In this document: one piece after another, positions 1-14,300 of the stretch
How the letters are laid out: every line of letters starts with the position of its first letter
Position numbering within the stretch: the stretch's first letter is position 1
Source of the DNA: Kingdonia uniflora
Lineage: Eukaryota > Streptophyta > Magnoliopsida > Ranunculales > Circaeasteraceae
NCBI GenBank assembly: GCA_014058105.1
Contig: JACGCM010002885.1
Span: forward strand, 372,001 to 436,000
Direction of reading: 5' to 3'
DNA length: 64,000 bases
The notes under the pieces: generated by a model
What the model was told of the DNA's origin: nothing
The model's input: the letters and a program-made list of their open reading frames with translations, nothing else
Database searches by the model: none
Position numbers and translations under genes: made by a program

Positions 1-760
1 GTAATACCACAAAATTGTCACAACTATTCCACATATATACCTCTTTGTCTAAGTTGATATTTAGTCGTTGTGTGCCCCAAACCACCCCCATAAAAAACAT
101 GCACTTTAGATGGAAAATTTAACACGCCGCGTCCCCCTTCATTTCATAGATATCCTTCACTGTTCCATGTTGCAAGTCACATGCATCAATTATTTCGAGT
201 CACACCATACCTCGTACCAAAAACTAATCCTCTTCTCATTCCCTATGTTAAACTTCAATCCCTTCTTTAAACTTGTCCGTCTTGTTGAAGTCGACCTCCA
301 TAACCCCACTCCATATGTAACGTTAGGCTAAGAGACTTTTTTCATTAATCATAAGAAATATTATAAAATAGTTCTTGCGGAGTGGAGCAAGATCCTAATT
401 CTTATTAATGAAAATACATGTTACCAAATAAGAGACTGTAGATTCGTGACCCCAGATAACATATGGTCAAAGAGGTAAATGATTATAAAAATTGAATTGA
501 ATTGAATCAAACTAAACAAACATAGGCCTCACCATAACAACGAAAAGTAATTAGCCACCGTTTGAACGTGCATGTTCCCATTCTGGTATCCAATTTGTTC
601 CATTGTATAGACATAAGAAGCCAACTGAACTATCTCGTGATCAGAAAGAGAATGCGGGTCTTCTTACTCTCTTCAAATGCACATATCTAGCTTACCTATT
701 TATTGGTATCTTTATTCCATGTACCAACTGGTGCATTCAAAATTGAAGGGAGAATTTTTT
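1..760. other. AT-rich non-coding, probably intronic
   Basis: No exon or element is recognised here. The first PNPase exon in the window (2355) begins in the second RNase PH domain, so the N-terminal half of that gene lies to the left of the window. This stretch is therefore most simply a PNPase intron. Its short ORFs lack family similarity or plausible splice context. Confidence 0.4.
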
Positions 761-1850
761 TTGCACGTCCCAAGAAACTTACCGCTTAAAAAAACCCGGT
801 TTATATGATGAATGGGGTTAGGAGTATTTGGCTGAATGCTGATAAATAAAAGGCACAGGGTTATGCTTTGGAGGTGGTTGTAGAGATTATGCAAGGAGGG
901 AGATAATCTATTGGCCAAGGTGATAAAAGCCAAGTAGGGGATGGGTGTGCATCCATCGTTACCTTAGTGGCCAAATTTCATATTGTGACATTGGGATGAC
1001 TGAATGAGAGCCGATCTTTTTTTGGAATGGTATGGTATGTGGTCGAATCAAGACCGTTTGCTGTAGTGAACCCATCTTTATAATTAGGACCTAGAACGTG
1101 GTAAAGTGGTGGAGTTTTGCAAGATGGAGGGGCCTAGATTGATTGGAACTTCAATTTCTGGAGAGATATTTTTAATACACAGTTGGGGTATCTTGATACT
1201 ATGATTCAAAAAGTCACTTGAGTTATGATGCAAGAAGAAGATTAATAGAAGTAGACATGGGCAATGAAAATTCACTCTAATATCGACGTGCAGGCAATTG
1301 ATTGAAGCTAGATCCTTTTTAAGTGGCCTTCTTTTTTTGGAGGTGGCGTAGGATGAACTACAGCTAGAGGTGGGCTAAGACAAAGAAACATAACGAGACC
1401 ATTGACTACTTACTCCAAATTGTCCAATTGCGGTTGAGTTGTGGAATCACTTCCTTAACTTATTTGGTATTTCGTCTATCTTGGGATGGGGTTTTATCAA
1501 ATCTTTGAAAGCATGATAGGCAAGGCCGTTTAGAAGAATGGCATAAAAAGTACTATAGGACTCCCTATGCTATTGGATGTGTTATATAAGGAGAGATGCA
1601 ACAGATATTTTGAAGAGAAGACAATGACTGTGGGAGCAATCATATCACATATTTGCAAGACGATCTTGTATTGGTTCTCCTCCAAAATTATGTAGGGTGT
1701 TTGAAGACCATGTGGTTAAAGGAAATGATTTGGCACTTGCATGTGAAGCCGAGTGTTTTAACTCGTGTTTCCTTTTTTTCCTTCGAGCTGTAATCTTTTC
1801 CTCAGAAATTTTTTCAAGTTGATTGTCATTATGTTACTCATATCTCTTCT
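760..1850 (+). mobile_element. Degenerate LINE 3' fragment
   Basis: Broken translations resemble the C-terminal end of plant L1-like ORF2. Around 860-960 a stretch reads LLAKVIKAK, like the segment after the reverse transcriptase. At about 1424-1492 the frame reads CPIAVELWNHFLNLFG, typical of the zf-RVT domain that precedes RNase H. Many stops and frameshifts show it is old. The 5' and 3' ends are not sharp; a T-rich stretch near 1770-1860 may mark the end. It lies in the same orientation as the host gene. Confidence 0.55.
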
Positions 1851-2354
1851 TTTTTTTTGCAAACTAAGCAGAAATTTTATTGATGAAGGATACCAGTCTC
1901 TGAAAATTGTAATGGAAATCTAAGAGAGATTGATAGATGCGCTAGATATAACTTAGGTACTTCTTATTAGGCCAAGGTCTTAAATTATCTCTTTAATCCT
2001 CCATATAAATCTCTTGCTTGTGTGTTGACTGATTAAGCTTCATCATTAATTGAGGGCACACATACATGGGGATTGCAAGAGCTTTCTGTTACAATTCAAG
2101 CTTCAGTCATTAGTATCTAACAATTTCAACGGCGGATAGTTTAAGCTTTTAAAGGAACAGAAACTAACAACATACTGGAACCACTGTTCCCTAAATTTGG
2201 TTAATTATTTCCTTTAAAGACTAACACAATCTTGCTAATATTCTTTAGTTTATTTCAGATATTGATGTTATTTCTAAGCATATCATCGAACACTAGGCGT
2301 CATCCGATAGCAGTTGTTATATGTTCAATTCATCCATACATCTGTTTTTCACAG

Positions 2355-5300
2355 GATGGAAAAAGAAGTGATGGGCGAACACCGTCTGGAATACGCTTAA
2401 TCAATTCACGCTGTGGATTACTTCCTAGAGCACATGGAAGTGCTCTTTTCACACGTGGTGAAACACAGGTTTGAAATGTGATTTCTCACTTGTTAACATA
2501 TTATTGACGATTTAATTGGCACATCTTCGCCATGAACCAAGTGCTCATTTGACCAATGAGTTGGGGAAAAAATCTATTCCTTATATATTTCACGCCATTA
2601 TATAAACTCTTCATTTTATTATTGACTTCGCCAACATTACTTTGTAACAGTATTTAACGAACGACACTCAATCCTAGTTTATAAGAGTTAAATTAGGAGA
2701 AGGGAAGAGAAAAACTTTATTATTGAAGAGGTGAGTACAATCACCCTAAAGAAGGATTTAAATAGAGAAACCATAAGAGTCATAGTAGGAAATCTCCTAC
2801 TGGTAACTACTAAATATAGATAAGACCTAAAGATAGAAACAAATCATATACTTCTAATGTCAATGTACTATTCGGTGTATCATACGTAGAATACTACGGT
2901 GTTCCCAAACACTCACAACAATCATAATCACGATCTTCAACATTCCCCCTCAAACAGATGGTGAGAGTCCACGAACACAATGCGTTTGCAACTTTAAGAC
3001 ATGCATGACTTTAACAATAGGACTTCACAAAAAGAGTCTTCCTTTTCAACTTCAAATAACAAACCTGAGTCTTCAACAAACTTCACACGTACCAAAAGAA
3101 TTATACTTTCTAAAACTCCTCCTCAAGTTGGAAGACACAAACTCCAAAATTCCAGCTTGGAAAAGATAACAAAATACTCTCCCTCGTGAGAGTCTTCAAA
3201 TTTTTTGTCTTCAACAACTAATTTGAGCATTAGCTTCACAAAAAAAAAAAAAAAATGCCCTCGATGGGCTCTATGGACCAATAACATTGGTTCCATGGCT
3301 AATTACACAAAGCAGCACCACAAAAAGAAAGTAAAAGACAATAGGTTAGTTCTTGGAACTATTCCAAGTAGTTAAAAAATGGTTGGATTCTTAGAACCTT
3401 TTAACTATTTTTTAAAATTTTTTTTGTGAAGAAATAATTAGGTCTATTTAGTTGGTTGCACATAAACCAACTCACAAATTAAAAAAGAAAGAAAGAAATA
3501 ACACCACAAGAGACAGAAGGCTCAAACTAGATCGGTGAAAGAAAGAAAAAGATAGGAATCACCAAGATGAAAATATAAAGGAAATATGAATTTTTTTCCT
3601 GAAATATGCAGTAACAACAATTCAAACCCATTTGTTTTCTTTCTGGTAGAAGTCCAAAATTGTAATAGATCTGATTGTTGAGATTTCAAATCATATAAGA
3701 AATATTAAATTTCAACGCACTGAAAACGGAGCAAGAATAATGAGGTCGTTAATCAAAATAAGAGGTTGACATCAAGATTCAATGGTTATAGATCATATCA
3801 TCAAATCCACAAATCACATAAACAAAATATATCATAAATTGGTGAATAGTGTTCACTGTTCATCATGAATAGTAATTACTATTCAGGAAAAAAATGTTCA
3901 GGAACGAAGGAAAAAAAGCTTAAAGTATGCAATAATTAAAAAGAAAAGAAAAGATTAAGAAAGAACAAAAAGATACGAAATACCGGATATTGTAGAACTG
4001 GCGACGGCAACAGCCGCCGCCAGCGGGAGCGAGAAAATGCTAGCTTGTCTTTAAGATCAGAGAGGCTCTGGTACCAAGTTAAATTAGTAGAAGGGAAGAG
4101 AAAAACTTTATTGATTATTGAAGATGTGAGTACAATCACTCTAAAGAGGGATTTAAATAGAGAAACCATAAGAGTCCTAGTAGGAAATTAACTCCTACTA
4201 GGTAGCTACTAAATATAGATATGACCTAAAGATAGAAACACATCATATACTTTTAATCTCAACATACTATCCGGTGTATCATACGTAGAATACTACAGTG
4301 TTCCCAAACACTAACAATAATCATAATCACGATCTCCAACAATAAGCAATGGTGCATGTTCCTTTTGTAATTCCAAAATTTTCCTATCTATTGCAGGCAC
4401 TTGCAGTAGCTACTCTTGGAGATAAGCAAATGGCACAAAGAATAGATAATCTTGTGGATGTAGATGAATTGAAAAGATTCTATTTGCAGGTACATCTCAT
4501 TACTTTACGTCTTTGCGCCTACACTTGATCTTATAATGTAGTGGCTCTATTCCTCGTAAAGGGATAGGGATAGTTAATCTTTTATATCCCGGTTTGATTT
4601 CTGAAATGAAAAGTCTTACTTTTCATTTATGTATGCATATTGATGCTTCAAACATCGTGATGATGATTTTGTGTGTTACTCATTTATTTGTTCTTTCCAT
4701 AGCTTTTATTTTGTTATATATAACACAATATGGATATCAGTGTTCACATTCGAGAAGCGGTTGCTTACAACTATGCGTGCTAAGTGGAATTAATTTCGGT
4801 CTTGTGCTTCTTTCGTTTTATTTCGATGGAATATTTATATACTGTATAAGGTGATGTAAATATCTCTGTGTTCGTTACCCACACATCGTTGGTTATTTTC
4901 TTTTCTAGCTTATTATGTTTGGGCTAAAACTATTTGAGATACTTAGTTTAATTAATGTCTATTTTAGGAGTTTTTTATATCCAAGACAAAGATATCTAGG
5001 AGACTTTTCTTATTTTCAAATTATGAAGTATTAAATATTTTACTAGGAGGATTCATAATTAAATTAAAAGTGCGGTTTCTAATTTAACAGCCCCTTGTGT
5101 TATATAAAAGGAGGAGAGGAAAATGATACTAAATATTTCCTTGGAAAAGTGGCCATACCTCTGCGGAGCCGTACAAGCAATTATCAAGGAGCCAAGTTTC
5201 CCCAAATTCCCCCTTATTAATGAATACAATTTCTCTCATGAAATAATGATCCCCCTAGATAGATGAAGATTCTTTTTCGAACAATTTTCTTACGATAACA

Positions 5301-8300
5301 ACCATTTAAATCGTTTCTTTGTTCTATACACCGGATTAGTTTCTGACTTGTTTTTCTCACATAATAACCCAATTTTTGTAAATAGTCAAGGTAGTTAATA
5401 CATGTTGCGATGCGATGCGATCATGTACGAAAAAAATTCTCCTGCGGATAACGCGAATATTGCAACGCCATTGCGATTATTGCGACATAGTAGGCAAAAA
5501 TTGCATATAAATCTACACATGCAATATTTTCAATAAGAAAAACATATAAAAGTATAATAAACATAACTAACAAGTCAAAGAGGAAGTGAATAACTAAGAT
5601 ATACACATATACTAAGTAGTAAGAACTAAGAAACATAACTTAAAAATCTAATCCTCATTGTCAAGTGAAAACTAATAAACCAAAACAAGGAAATTCAAAT
5701 ATACTATGTAACAAACTAACATATCGTGTAGTTGTTTCATATTATAGGTTTTGCTTTGAATAAGGTAATTGAGTAACTCGTTTCGTATTTCTATCTTAAT
5801 CTTATTAGAAAATTTTACTTTTCGTAATGGTATCATATATTAGTATCGTATAATAGATTTAATAATTATTTATTGTATATGATATTTTTGGTGTAGTATT
5901 AGCATATACTCACACAATATTTTCTTTTGTGTGTGTTTTCTATCGTGTTTCAGTTTGTTTTTTCGTATTTGTGTTACGTTAGAAAATACGATAATATGTG
6001 ACGAAATGCGACAAAATGCCAATCGCATTTAAGGGGTTTTGATGGAGATCTGAGCAATTCCAAGTCACATTAATCACATTTGTTGCATATGTGGTCGCAT
6101 CTGACTAGCAGCTTCTGCGTTGCGCTGTTTTAAAATTTCGGGCTAACGTCTATCTTGCAAAGGAATGAAAACCCCCGATTGATGTGTAAAATGCGTGCAA
6201 CATAGGTAGGCTGTATAAGCAACAAAAAGATTGTATCAAAAAAAGAAGTCCAAACAGTTAAATAACTAGGACAAAACGATGTGAAAACCAAGTGGGTAGC
6301 CTATGCGTAAGAGTGAAGGGGTGAGCATAGAAAGAAATCATGCGTGAATATGAGGATAGTTGTGGTGCAAAGTTTGTGATCGTGATGTTGAAGGGGGTTT
6401 CCTTTATTTTCTTTTGTCTTGTTTTTGCTATCAAGGGGGTTCTGGGGTCAGCTCTTACCCCGCCCCGGACATGCAACCCTTGTTAAGTGCAAAACCATAT
6501 AGACTAGATTTCTCTTGACGGATGACTCCTTTGTGTGAATGGAGATTCAATCTCAGGACTTCCATTTCCTGAAATGCAAGTCCCAACTACCACTTCAAAC
6601 CCTTCGGCAATCTTGAAAATAGTAATTTCGTAGGTCACTTAAAATTTGATAATTTGGACTTTGATTACACTGTTATATATGGGTCTGGATTCTGGAGAGG
6701 TCAAGGGGATTCTACGTCACCCTGAATTGTCAGTAAGCCGCTGAACGTCAGTTCAATCTTTTCCTATTGGAGTAAATAATACCAAATTGTAACCTGTGTT
6801 TAGCTCATGTTGCTCTATGTCAACTGGACTCCAAGATTCTGATTGAAATCCTAATTTCTAAGAAGACTGCACCCTGGGAGATTTTTCATGCTTATTGAAG
6901 ATATTGGAGGCCCTTTGGATCAATTTAGCTGCATCCAAATAGACCATCACTTTCGAGAAGCTAATGGTGCTGCTGATCAGTTAGATAAAGTTGGATCTTC
7001 AGCAAGGAGATGGGCTTTGTCTGGCATGATATGGTTGAAAGCCAACCCACTTTGTCCACTAATTTCTCCTTTTTAATGTATATACATGGAGCGGGCACCC
7101 TCTTTGGTTCCCTTACTTGTTCATGATTGTAGAGGGGATTTCCTAACCAGCCAAGTAGTGTCTCAATAAATTTTAGTTCCATCAAACAAAGAAAAACAAA
7201 CAAAGAATAGGATGTAAGGATGTAAATATGTATTCCCTTTCATCGATTTCATTGTCTATTTAACTGAATGGATGCACTTATGGTATGTTTTGAGTTTTTT
7301 TCATTAGTGGATATATCCAAGACTGCTGTTTATTAAATATCGCTTTAATATTTAAATGACAGCTGCTAAATACTCAAACATTTTTTTTGTTCAATATTTT
7401 AGTATTCTTTTCCACCATCATGTGTTGGGGAAGTTCGTCGAGTGGGAGCACCGAGTAGAAGGGAAGTTGGTCATGGCATGCTAGCTGAGAGAGCGCTTGA
7501 ACCTATTTTGCCTTCCGAAGATGATTTTCCTTATATTATACGTATTGAGAGTAACATTACTGAAAGCAACGGGTCTTCAAGGTTTGTTATTTTCTTCACT
7601 TCATACTGCGGGGTGTAACTTCTCTTAACATTTTCAATGCTTTCTTGCTAAGGTAATAGAGAATCCTTCAATTTCTTTCTGATTTTGCATATCGTATAAC
7701 TTTGGGAAATGAATTCCCCTGCGAAGGTAGAAAAGTTTTAGTGCAGCTCTAAAGAAAATATTAAAACAGTTTTTTTTATTCTACGGTTTCCTTTATTTGT
7801 GATAAGCTGTTGTTTCCTTTTCATGAGTCACTATTTCTCGCTTTCTCAGATATTGCACTGGAATTATAAACAATATGTTAATATCGCTGGGATTTTGCAG
7901 TTTCTATAATATTTACTATTTTACTGAGATTTTCAAGTTAATTGATCGCGAATGTTTTATTTTAAACAGTATGGCATCTGTTTGTGGGGGCTGCTTGGCA
8001 CTGCAAGATGCCGGAGTTCCTATTAAGAGCTCAATTGCGGGGATAGCCATGGGTATGGTTTTGGATACTCAAGAATTTGGGGGAGATGGGACGGCTCTTA
8101 TTCTGTCTGACATTACTGGCTCTGAAGATGCCTCTGGAGACATGGATTTTAAGGTCTGAGTCTAAGAACTCTCTTGGATAGTTTTTTGCAAGACTTTAGG
8201 GGGTTTATTTGTTGACACCTGTCAAGATGGATTATGAGTCTTAGCGTGTAATGCAAATCATGATTAGTATATAAGTGTCACCTTTCTCTTAAGCATTTTC

Positions 8301-11300
8301 AATAAGATTTGATTTCTTTTAAGCTGTATTTTACCCCCAGCACAGAATTTACAAGAAAAGATCTGATTTTCTTCATTATTATTGGTCTGTGTCTATTGCA
8401 TGGTTAGCCCTGGTATTGTGAACGACCACATTATTTGGATCCTTGGCCTATTGTTGGTTAACCGTGTAATGTACTGATATGTTTGATTGCAGAAAGTTAT
8501 GTAACTTCAACTTTTGCTTTCATGCTGCAGGTTGCCGGAAACGAAGATGGTATAACAGCGTTCCAGATGGATATAAAGGTAACTTATCATCTACTTTTAG
8601 ATAGTTGCAAGGCTAGTCAAAGAATGCTATATTTGTGAGACATTTAATGCCATGTACTAAAATTTATAATTAAAAGCTATGAGTTGCCTGCCTTAGTCGG
8701 GGAAGCTTCTGTTTGAATTGATGCACATTGAACATATTGGTATCCATAATTCTACTACAGGTGGGAGGAGTCACTCTACCCATCATGAAAGAAGCCCTTC
8801 TTCAAGCAAGAGAAGGACGAAAGCATATACTTGGTAAACCTCACTATCATTTTAAAGATACACACTTATATTTTTGGTCAATGATATGTATTTTTGTGAA
8901 AGGTAAGCTACTTGTGATGGGAATTATCCACAGTAACTCTTGGTTTTCCAAGCATTAGCTTTACCAACTGTGTCAATTATTTTTTATGTGCTTGGTGTTA
9001 CTTTCCAATAGAGTTATAGAACCATATAGTATTTTCTGTGGTGCTTGGAAATGTCGGATGGCCATATGTTTAATAGAACGTACTGAAGGCATATAATGAA
9101 GCCGTACCAGCAGTTTGCACTATCTTTGTGCTATGTGTCTATTCCTACATCTTGTGTCTAAGATGGTTTCAAGCAGAAGATCCAGTTCGACGGAGATGTG
9201 CCATTAAAGTGAAACTAAACAGATGGTTTGGTAAACAATTCAAGGCCTTTTGGTTGCTAAGGATATCACAGTATTACCCTAATCTATGGGATTGATTATT
9301 GAGAGACTTTTTTCTCTCGTTCCAAAGCTATTTGCACTATAGGATCTTCAGTGTCTTGACCGCTTCATCAGTTTGATAAATGATGTCGTTTTGCGTAAAT
9401 CCACAAATGGAGTTAATATGGAGCAACTCCACCCGGATTTGTTGCTCAAGGGGAGAGGAAAGTGAAGAAACTATGTCGTTTAAAGAAGTCAATTTGTGGT
9501 CATCTTCTAAAGAGGTTTGGTAAATTTGGAAATGTTTAGTGAAACATGAGAAGACTTCATGGAGTGCCGATGTATTGTTTCATTGCCATTGAGCATTATT
9601 TGGGAAAGCATAAGTATTTTATCGCCATTGAAGTTTGTCCATCCAATAAAGGATCATCCTCCGCAGCTCAAGCATGTCTCAGTTTATTTTCGAAAATGAG
9701 AAATTTTGGTTGTAATCAGTAGATATTGTAATGGAAGTAAATTACACATTCACCAGTAAAGAGGGGCACATATAAACTGTAGAGAGATTCCAAGACTTGT
9801 GATAAGCTCATCAGCTTTCACGATTACTTATACCGATATCTTGATGCAGTCAGTATTGATCACAGTTCATGCATCTCTTAGAGTTTCACATGAAAAACTA
9901 TCACAATTTTCCTGTAACTTGAAGGTGCAGTAGGACGGGGAGTGCGGGATACTTCATATTAGACGTTGAGTGTGGGATACTTCATCTACTCTGTAGAAAA
10001 TTAGGCTACTTGGAAGAGTAAGAAGTAGATTATGGTAGCAAGTCTAGTGCAGAATCAGAGTATTGCGGATTGTCGACACACTATTTCAGACTTAGTTTGG
10101 GTTCATTAACGACTCAAGGAGTTTGGGGTTCCCCTTAAACTATCACTCTTTATCATGACAAACCAAGCAGACTACAAATTGCTTATTATCCCCGTCTTTC
10201 TTGAGCTAAATATAGACCACGTGGTAGATTCTTACTAAGTTGATAAAAGATCCATGATGAAGAGAGGTGTTAATGTAAACTATAGCGGAAACACACTCTA
10301 AATCGTAATTAAACTAACTTAAAACTTTCTTTCTAATTAATCTCTCTCTCAATCGCATAAAATAAAGGTCAAAAGACCACGTGACGAGAGAAAGGTCATT
10401 AACGACTCAAGGAGTTTATGAGTATTACCCCAAACTCTACATCACTCTCTAAGGCAAAACCTTTCTCTCACTTAAACCAACATTAAAAATATACTAAGCT
10501 TAGGCTCTCTTTTATAGGAAAAGAGACCTAGCACAAATGGAAACCATAATAGTATAATACTAATATAATTAAGAAACTTCCTATTATTCAAGCAATTAAA
10601 GCAAATAGCAATACCTAAATAAGGATGTGCGTACACGATATACGAAACGTGGTACGCGTGGTTGAGGGTACGACCACGTGATCCATCAGGTGCAATTTGT
10701 ATGTGAATTAACTAGCAGATGGTGTCGTAGAGGTTCTTCCAAAGAAGGCATCTGAGGGTAATTAAGAGAGTTGGTTGTGCTTGATATGCGTGCTCAAAGT
10801 TGAGGGGTAGTGTTAATGTAGTATACCATTATATCTTTCAAGTTTGTAAATTGTAATGTATCTGGCGTCTACAATAGTCATCTAGGCACGGTGTATCATA
10901 AACCAGATTTAGATACTATAAATGTTCCATTATTTTTATTTTGAAATTTATTTGTGGTTATTATTGTCCCAGATTTAGATACTACGATGGCTTTTTCTAA
11001 AAACTATGCAACATTGACACGGATATGCGTGTCAGTGTCGGACAAGGGTACTAGATGTCGGACGTTGCGATTTCAAAATAGGTGAAAACGTGGACACGGC
11101 CTTATACCTACATAGATAGTATCATGCTTCATGTTGTATTATGAATATATTATTATGATAGTAACTTATGGGCTAATTTACAACTAATAACAAACATAAA
11201 GCAATGATAGTTGTTAGTTGGGTAATTAACTTGTATAAGAATTGGAAACTTAAAAGTTATGTCAAAAAGTTGATGATCTAAGCATGAGTATCCGTTAGAG

Positions 11301-14300
11301 TGTGCACACGTTTGGATATATATATATATTTTTTGTAATATGGAGTGTCCATGTTACATAGCCTCAAAATTAATAAAACTACTCTTTATTAATTTCAAAT
11401 CCATATTATCAGAGAAATAACTTCTACTAAAACCACTAATGAAAACTAAACCCTAAGGCCTCTTTTTATAGACTAAAGAAAACTCACAATTAGGAAACCC
11501 TGTTACTACTATAATTAGGAAACTTCCCTTATTCATGCAAATTAAATTAGATTCTGAATAAATAGATTATCTTTTAAATAGAATAAATTATGAATAACAT
11601 TGTAGTCCGGTGTGCTTCTCGGCTACTAGATCTTGGAGAGATTAGGTTTGATTCTTGGATTGAGGATTGATGGCCTATAGCCCTCTTGGTAGCGCGCACC
11701 ACGTCGTATCCAAGAGTTGCTAAGGTTTAGCTGTTACAATATATTTTTGAGAGTCGGGAAAAAGATCCCGTAAATGAGATTCAGGTTCTCTATATATAGT
11801 CTTCCTAGGGCTTCTTAATTCCTTATTTATATCCCCCCCCCCCCCCCGACATTCTTTCTTGGGTGACCTAGGGTTATCTTCATCTTGTGGAAGTGTCTTG
11901 TCTATCCTTCCTAAACTTGAGGAAGCTGTCTCTAGATGGCGAGTCGCCTAACTTTGACTTACTCCTGGCTTGCCAGGAGCACGGCTTGTCTAAGTCTGAC
12001 GATCTGTGTTCCTACAAACATATCTTACTAAATCTTATAATATTTTATTGAGAGTGACATAAGTTCTTTCTTGTTTATATTTATTCTAATCCGAAGGTAA
12101 AATTATTAGCAAGGCTATTTTATGTTATTTTAGTCCCACATTGGTTATTCATAGAAGTAGTTTACTATCTCTCTCCTATATATAGAGGGTATGATGTAAC
12201 CTAAATAATTAATTCAATAATAATATTTTTCTCTCTAATCTATTTCTACATGGTGTCAGAGCGAGTTATCGTTCAACACCCTCGCTGATCGAACTCGGCG
12301 GTGAGTTTGTTGGGAGGTAAAAAAATAAAAATAAATTAGTGTTGCGATTTTCGTTCATGTTGGTCTAATTCACGCCGCCGCTCTCTCTCTCTCCCTCCTC
12401 CGTTTTGAAGAACGACGATTATCACTGTCTCTATGGTAGTGTTGTTCTGATCGCAACCTAAGCTTCCGCAATTATTTTTTTTGGTTTTTTGGATCCGGTC
12501 GCGAGATGCGATAGATGCTGATCTGAATCTCAGATCTATTTGGTTTATTTGAGGTAATCAATCGCGATGGCTATCGGTGACGAGTCGAGTTCGAGTTCGA
12601 TCGTTTCTTCGATTGGAACGAGTGAAGATGTCCAGTCCTTCAACTCTGTTCATGACAATCCAAATCTGAAGATTACCTCACAGCTATTAGATGGCTTGAA
12701 TTATGTTCGATGGGCACCACCGTCAGTTCCTTCACAAACTTCACATACATCATCACCTAGCCTTTCTCCGTTACCAACGGCTTCCAGTAACTCTCGCCCC
12801 TCGAGAAAGAAGTGTGATTATTATGGTAAGTGGGGACATCTAAAGACAACCTGTCATGCTTTGCATGGCCGTTCTGCTAGTTATCAACCCCGCCCATCTC
12901 AGTTCTCAGCACACTTATCTGCCGACTCTAGTGTGCCAAATTCTTCGGCCTTTAGTGCTTTCTCTAAGGATGAAATCAGCAGGTTCCGACAACTTCTCTC
13001 TATGTCTTCCACACCGGCAACTACTCATGCAGGTAACTTCGCATCTGCAAATAGTGTTTCTGCATCTCCAACTTCGCCTTGGATTGTTAACTCGGGCGCA
13101 ACCGATAATATGGCTGGTATGTCTTATCTTTTCCGGTCTTATGCTTCTAGTTCATGGCGACGGACTGTCGTTTTGCCAATGGAACTGAGACTCCTATTTC
13201 AGGGAAGGGTTGTATCCCGATTACAGATTCCCTTTCTTTACCTGATGTCCTTCATGTCCCTCAGTTGGATACTATTCTTCTTTCTGTTAGTAAAATTACC
13301 AGAAATAAAAATTGTAGTATAACCTTCTTTCCTGATTATGTTATTTTTCAGGATCTGGTGTCACGGAAGATGATTGGCAGTAGATGTGAAGAGGGTGGTC
13401 TTTATTTTCTGGATGGACATGTCTCTTCTATTTCTCCTCAAGCTCTCCAGTTAAAATCTATGTCTAGTAGTGAAAATATAAAGCGGGTGCTACGTTGGCA
13501 TCACCGCTTAGGTCATATTTCCTTTGAGTATCTACGTTATTTGTTTCCGTCTTTCTTTTCTAAAGTATCCATGTCTGACTTGTCTTGAGAGACACGTAAA
13601 CTAGCTAAACATCGTAGTAGTACGTATCCGTTGAGTATTAATAAAACTTCTTGTTTTGAAATTGTGCATTCGGATGTTTGGGGTCCTGCCCCAGTTACCT
13701 CTAGTTTAGGATTTCGTTATTTTGTGTTATTCATTGACGATTTTTCAAGGTGTACTTGGGTTTATTTGATGAAATCCAAAGATGAGGTCTCCTCTATTTT
13801 CCAGACATTCACCGCAATGGTTCGTACTCAGTTTGGTAAAACTATTAAAGCTTTTCGGTCCGATCAAGGTGGGGAATTTATGTCCCAAGGTCTTCGCAAA
13901 TTCTGCAATGCCAATGACATTGAGCATCAAACCTCTAATACCAAAACTCCGCAGCAAAATGGTAAATCGGAAAGGAAAATTCGTCATATTCTTGATCTTG
14001 CTCGTGCTATGTCAATTGGCATGAATGTCCCCTCGCGTTTTTGGTCTGATGCTGTTCTTACGGCGGTGTTTCTTATCAACCGGTTTCCGTCTCGAGTTCT
14101 TGGTTTTCGCACCCCGTATTCTATTATTTATCCTAATCGTTCTACTTTTCAGATTCCATCTCGTTTTTTTGGGTGTATATGTTTCGTCCAAGTCACTGGG
14201 CTAGCCTCTAAACTAGATCCGCGTGCTTTGAAATGTGTATTCCTGGGTTACTCTCATGCTCAGAAGGGTTATAGGTGCTTCCATCCCTCATCCCGTCGTT

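Larger units (their letters stand above)
2686..4341 (-). mobile_element. TRIM-like non-autonomous LTR retrotransposon, complete
   Basis: Two direct LTRs bound about 1.1 kb of non-coding DNA. The element is flanked by the 5 bp target-site duplication ATAAG (2681-2685 and 4342-4346). Read on the minus strand, the LTR begins TGTTG, and a primer-binding site TGGTACCAGAGC (initiator Met tRNA type, 4065-4076) follows the 5' LTR directly. A polypurine tract, TTTGAGGGGGAA, lies just before the 3' LTR (near 2943-2955). No gag or pol homology is visible inside. It sits in a PNPase intron in antisense orientation. The internal domain is larger than in classic TRIMs, so a small LARD-like label is also possible. 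Confidence 0.85.

Noticed and set aside
2340..2354. Extension of the PNPase exon upstream of 2355
   Set aside because: A clear ttttcacag acceptor precedes the GKRSDGR motif and the frame upstream has no family similarity.
4594..4854. 86-codon ORF in PNPase intron
   Set aside because: Hydrophobic AT-rich chance frame directly after a good splice donor; no homology or splice context.
11830..11850. Run of about 15 C as a functional site
   Set aside because: A homopolymer in LTR-like DNA; more likely slippage or assembly noise than a conserved site.
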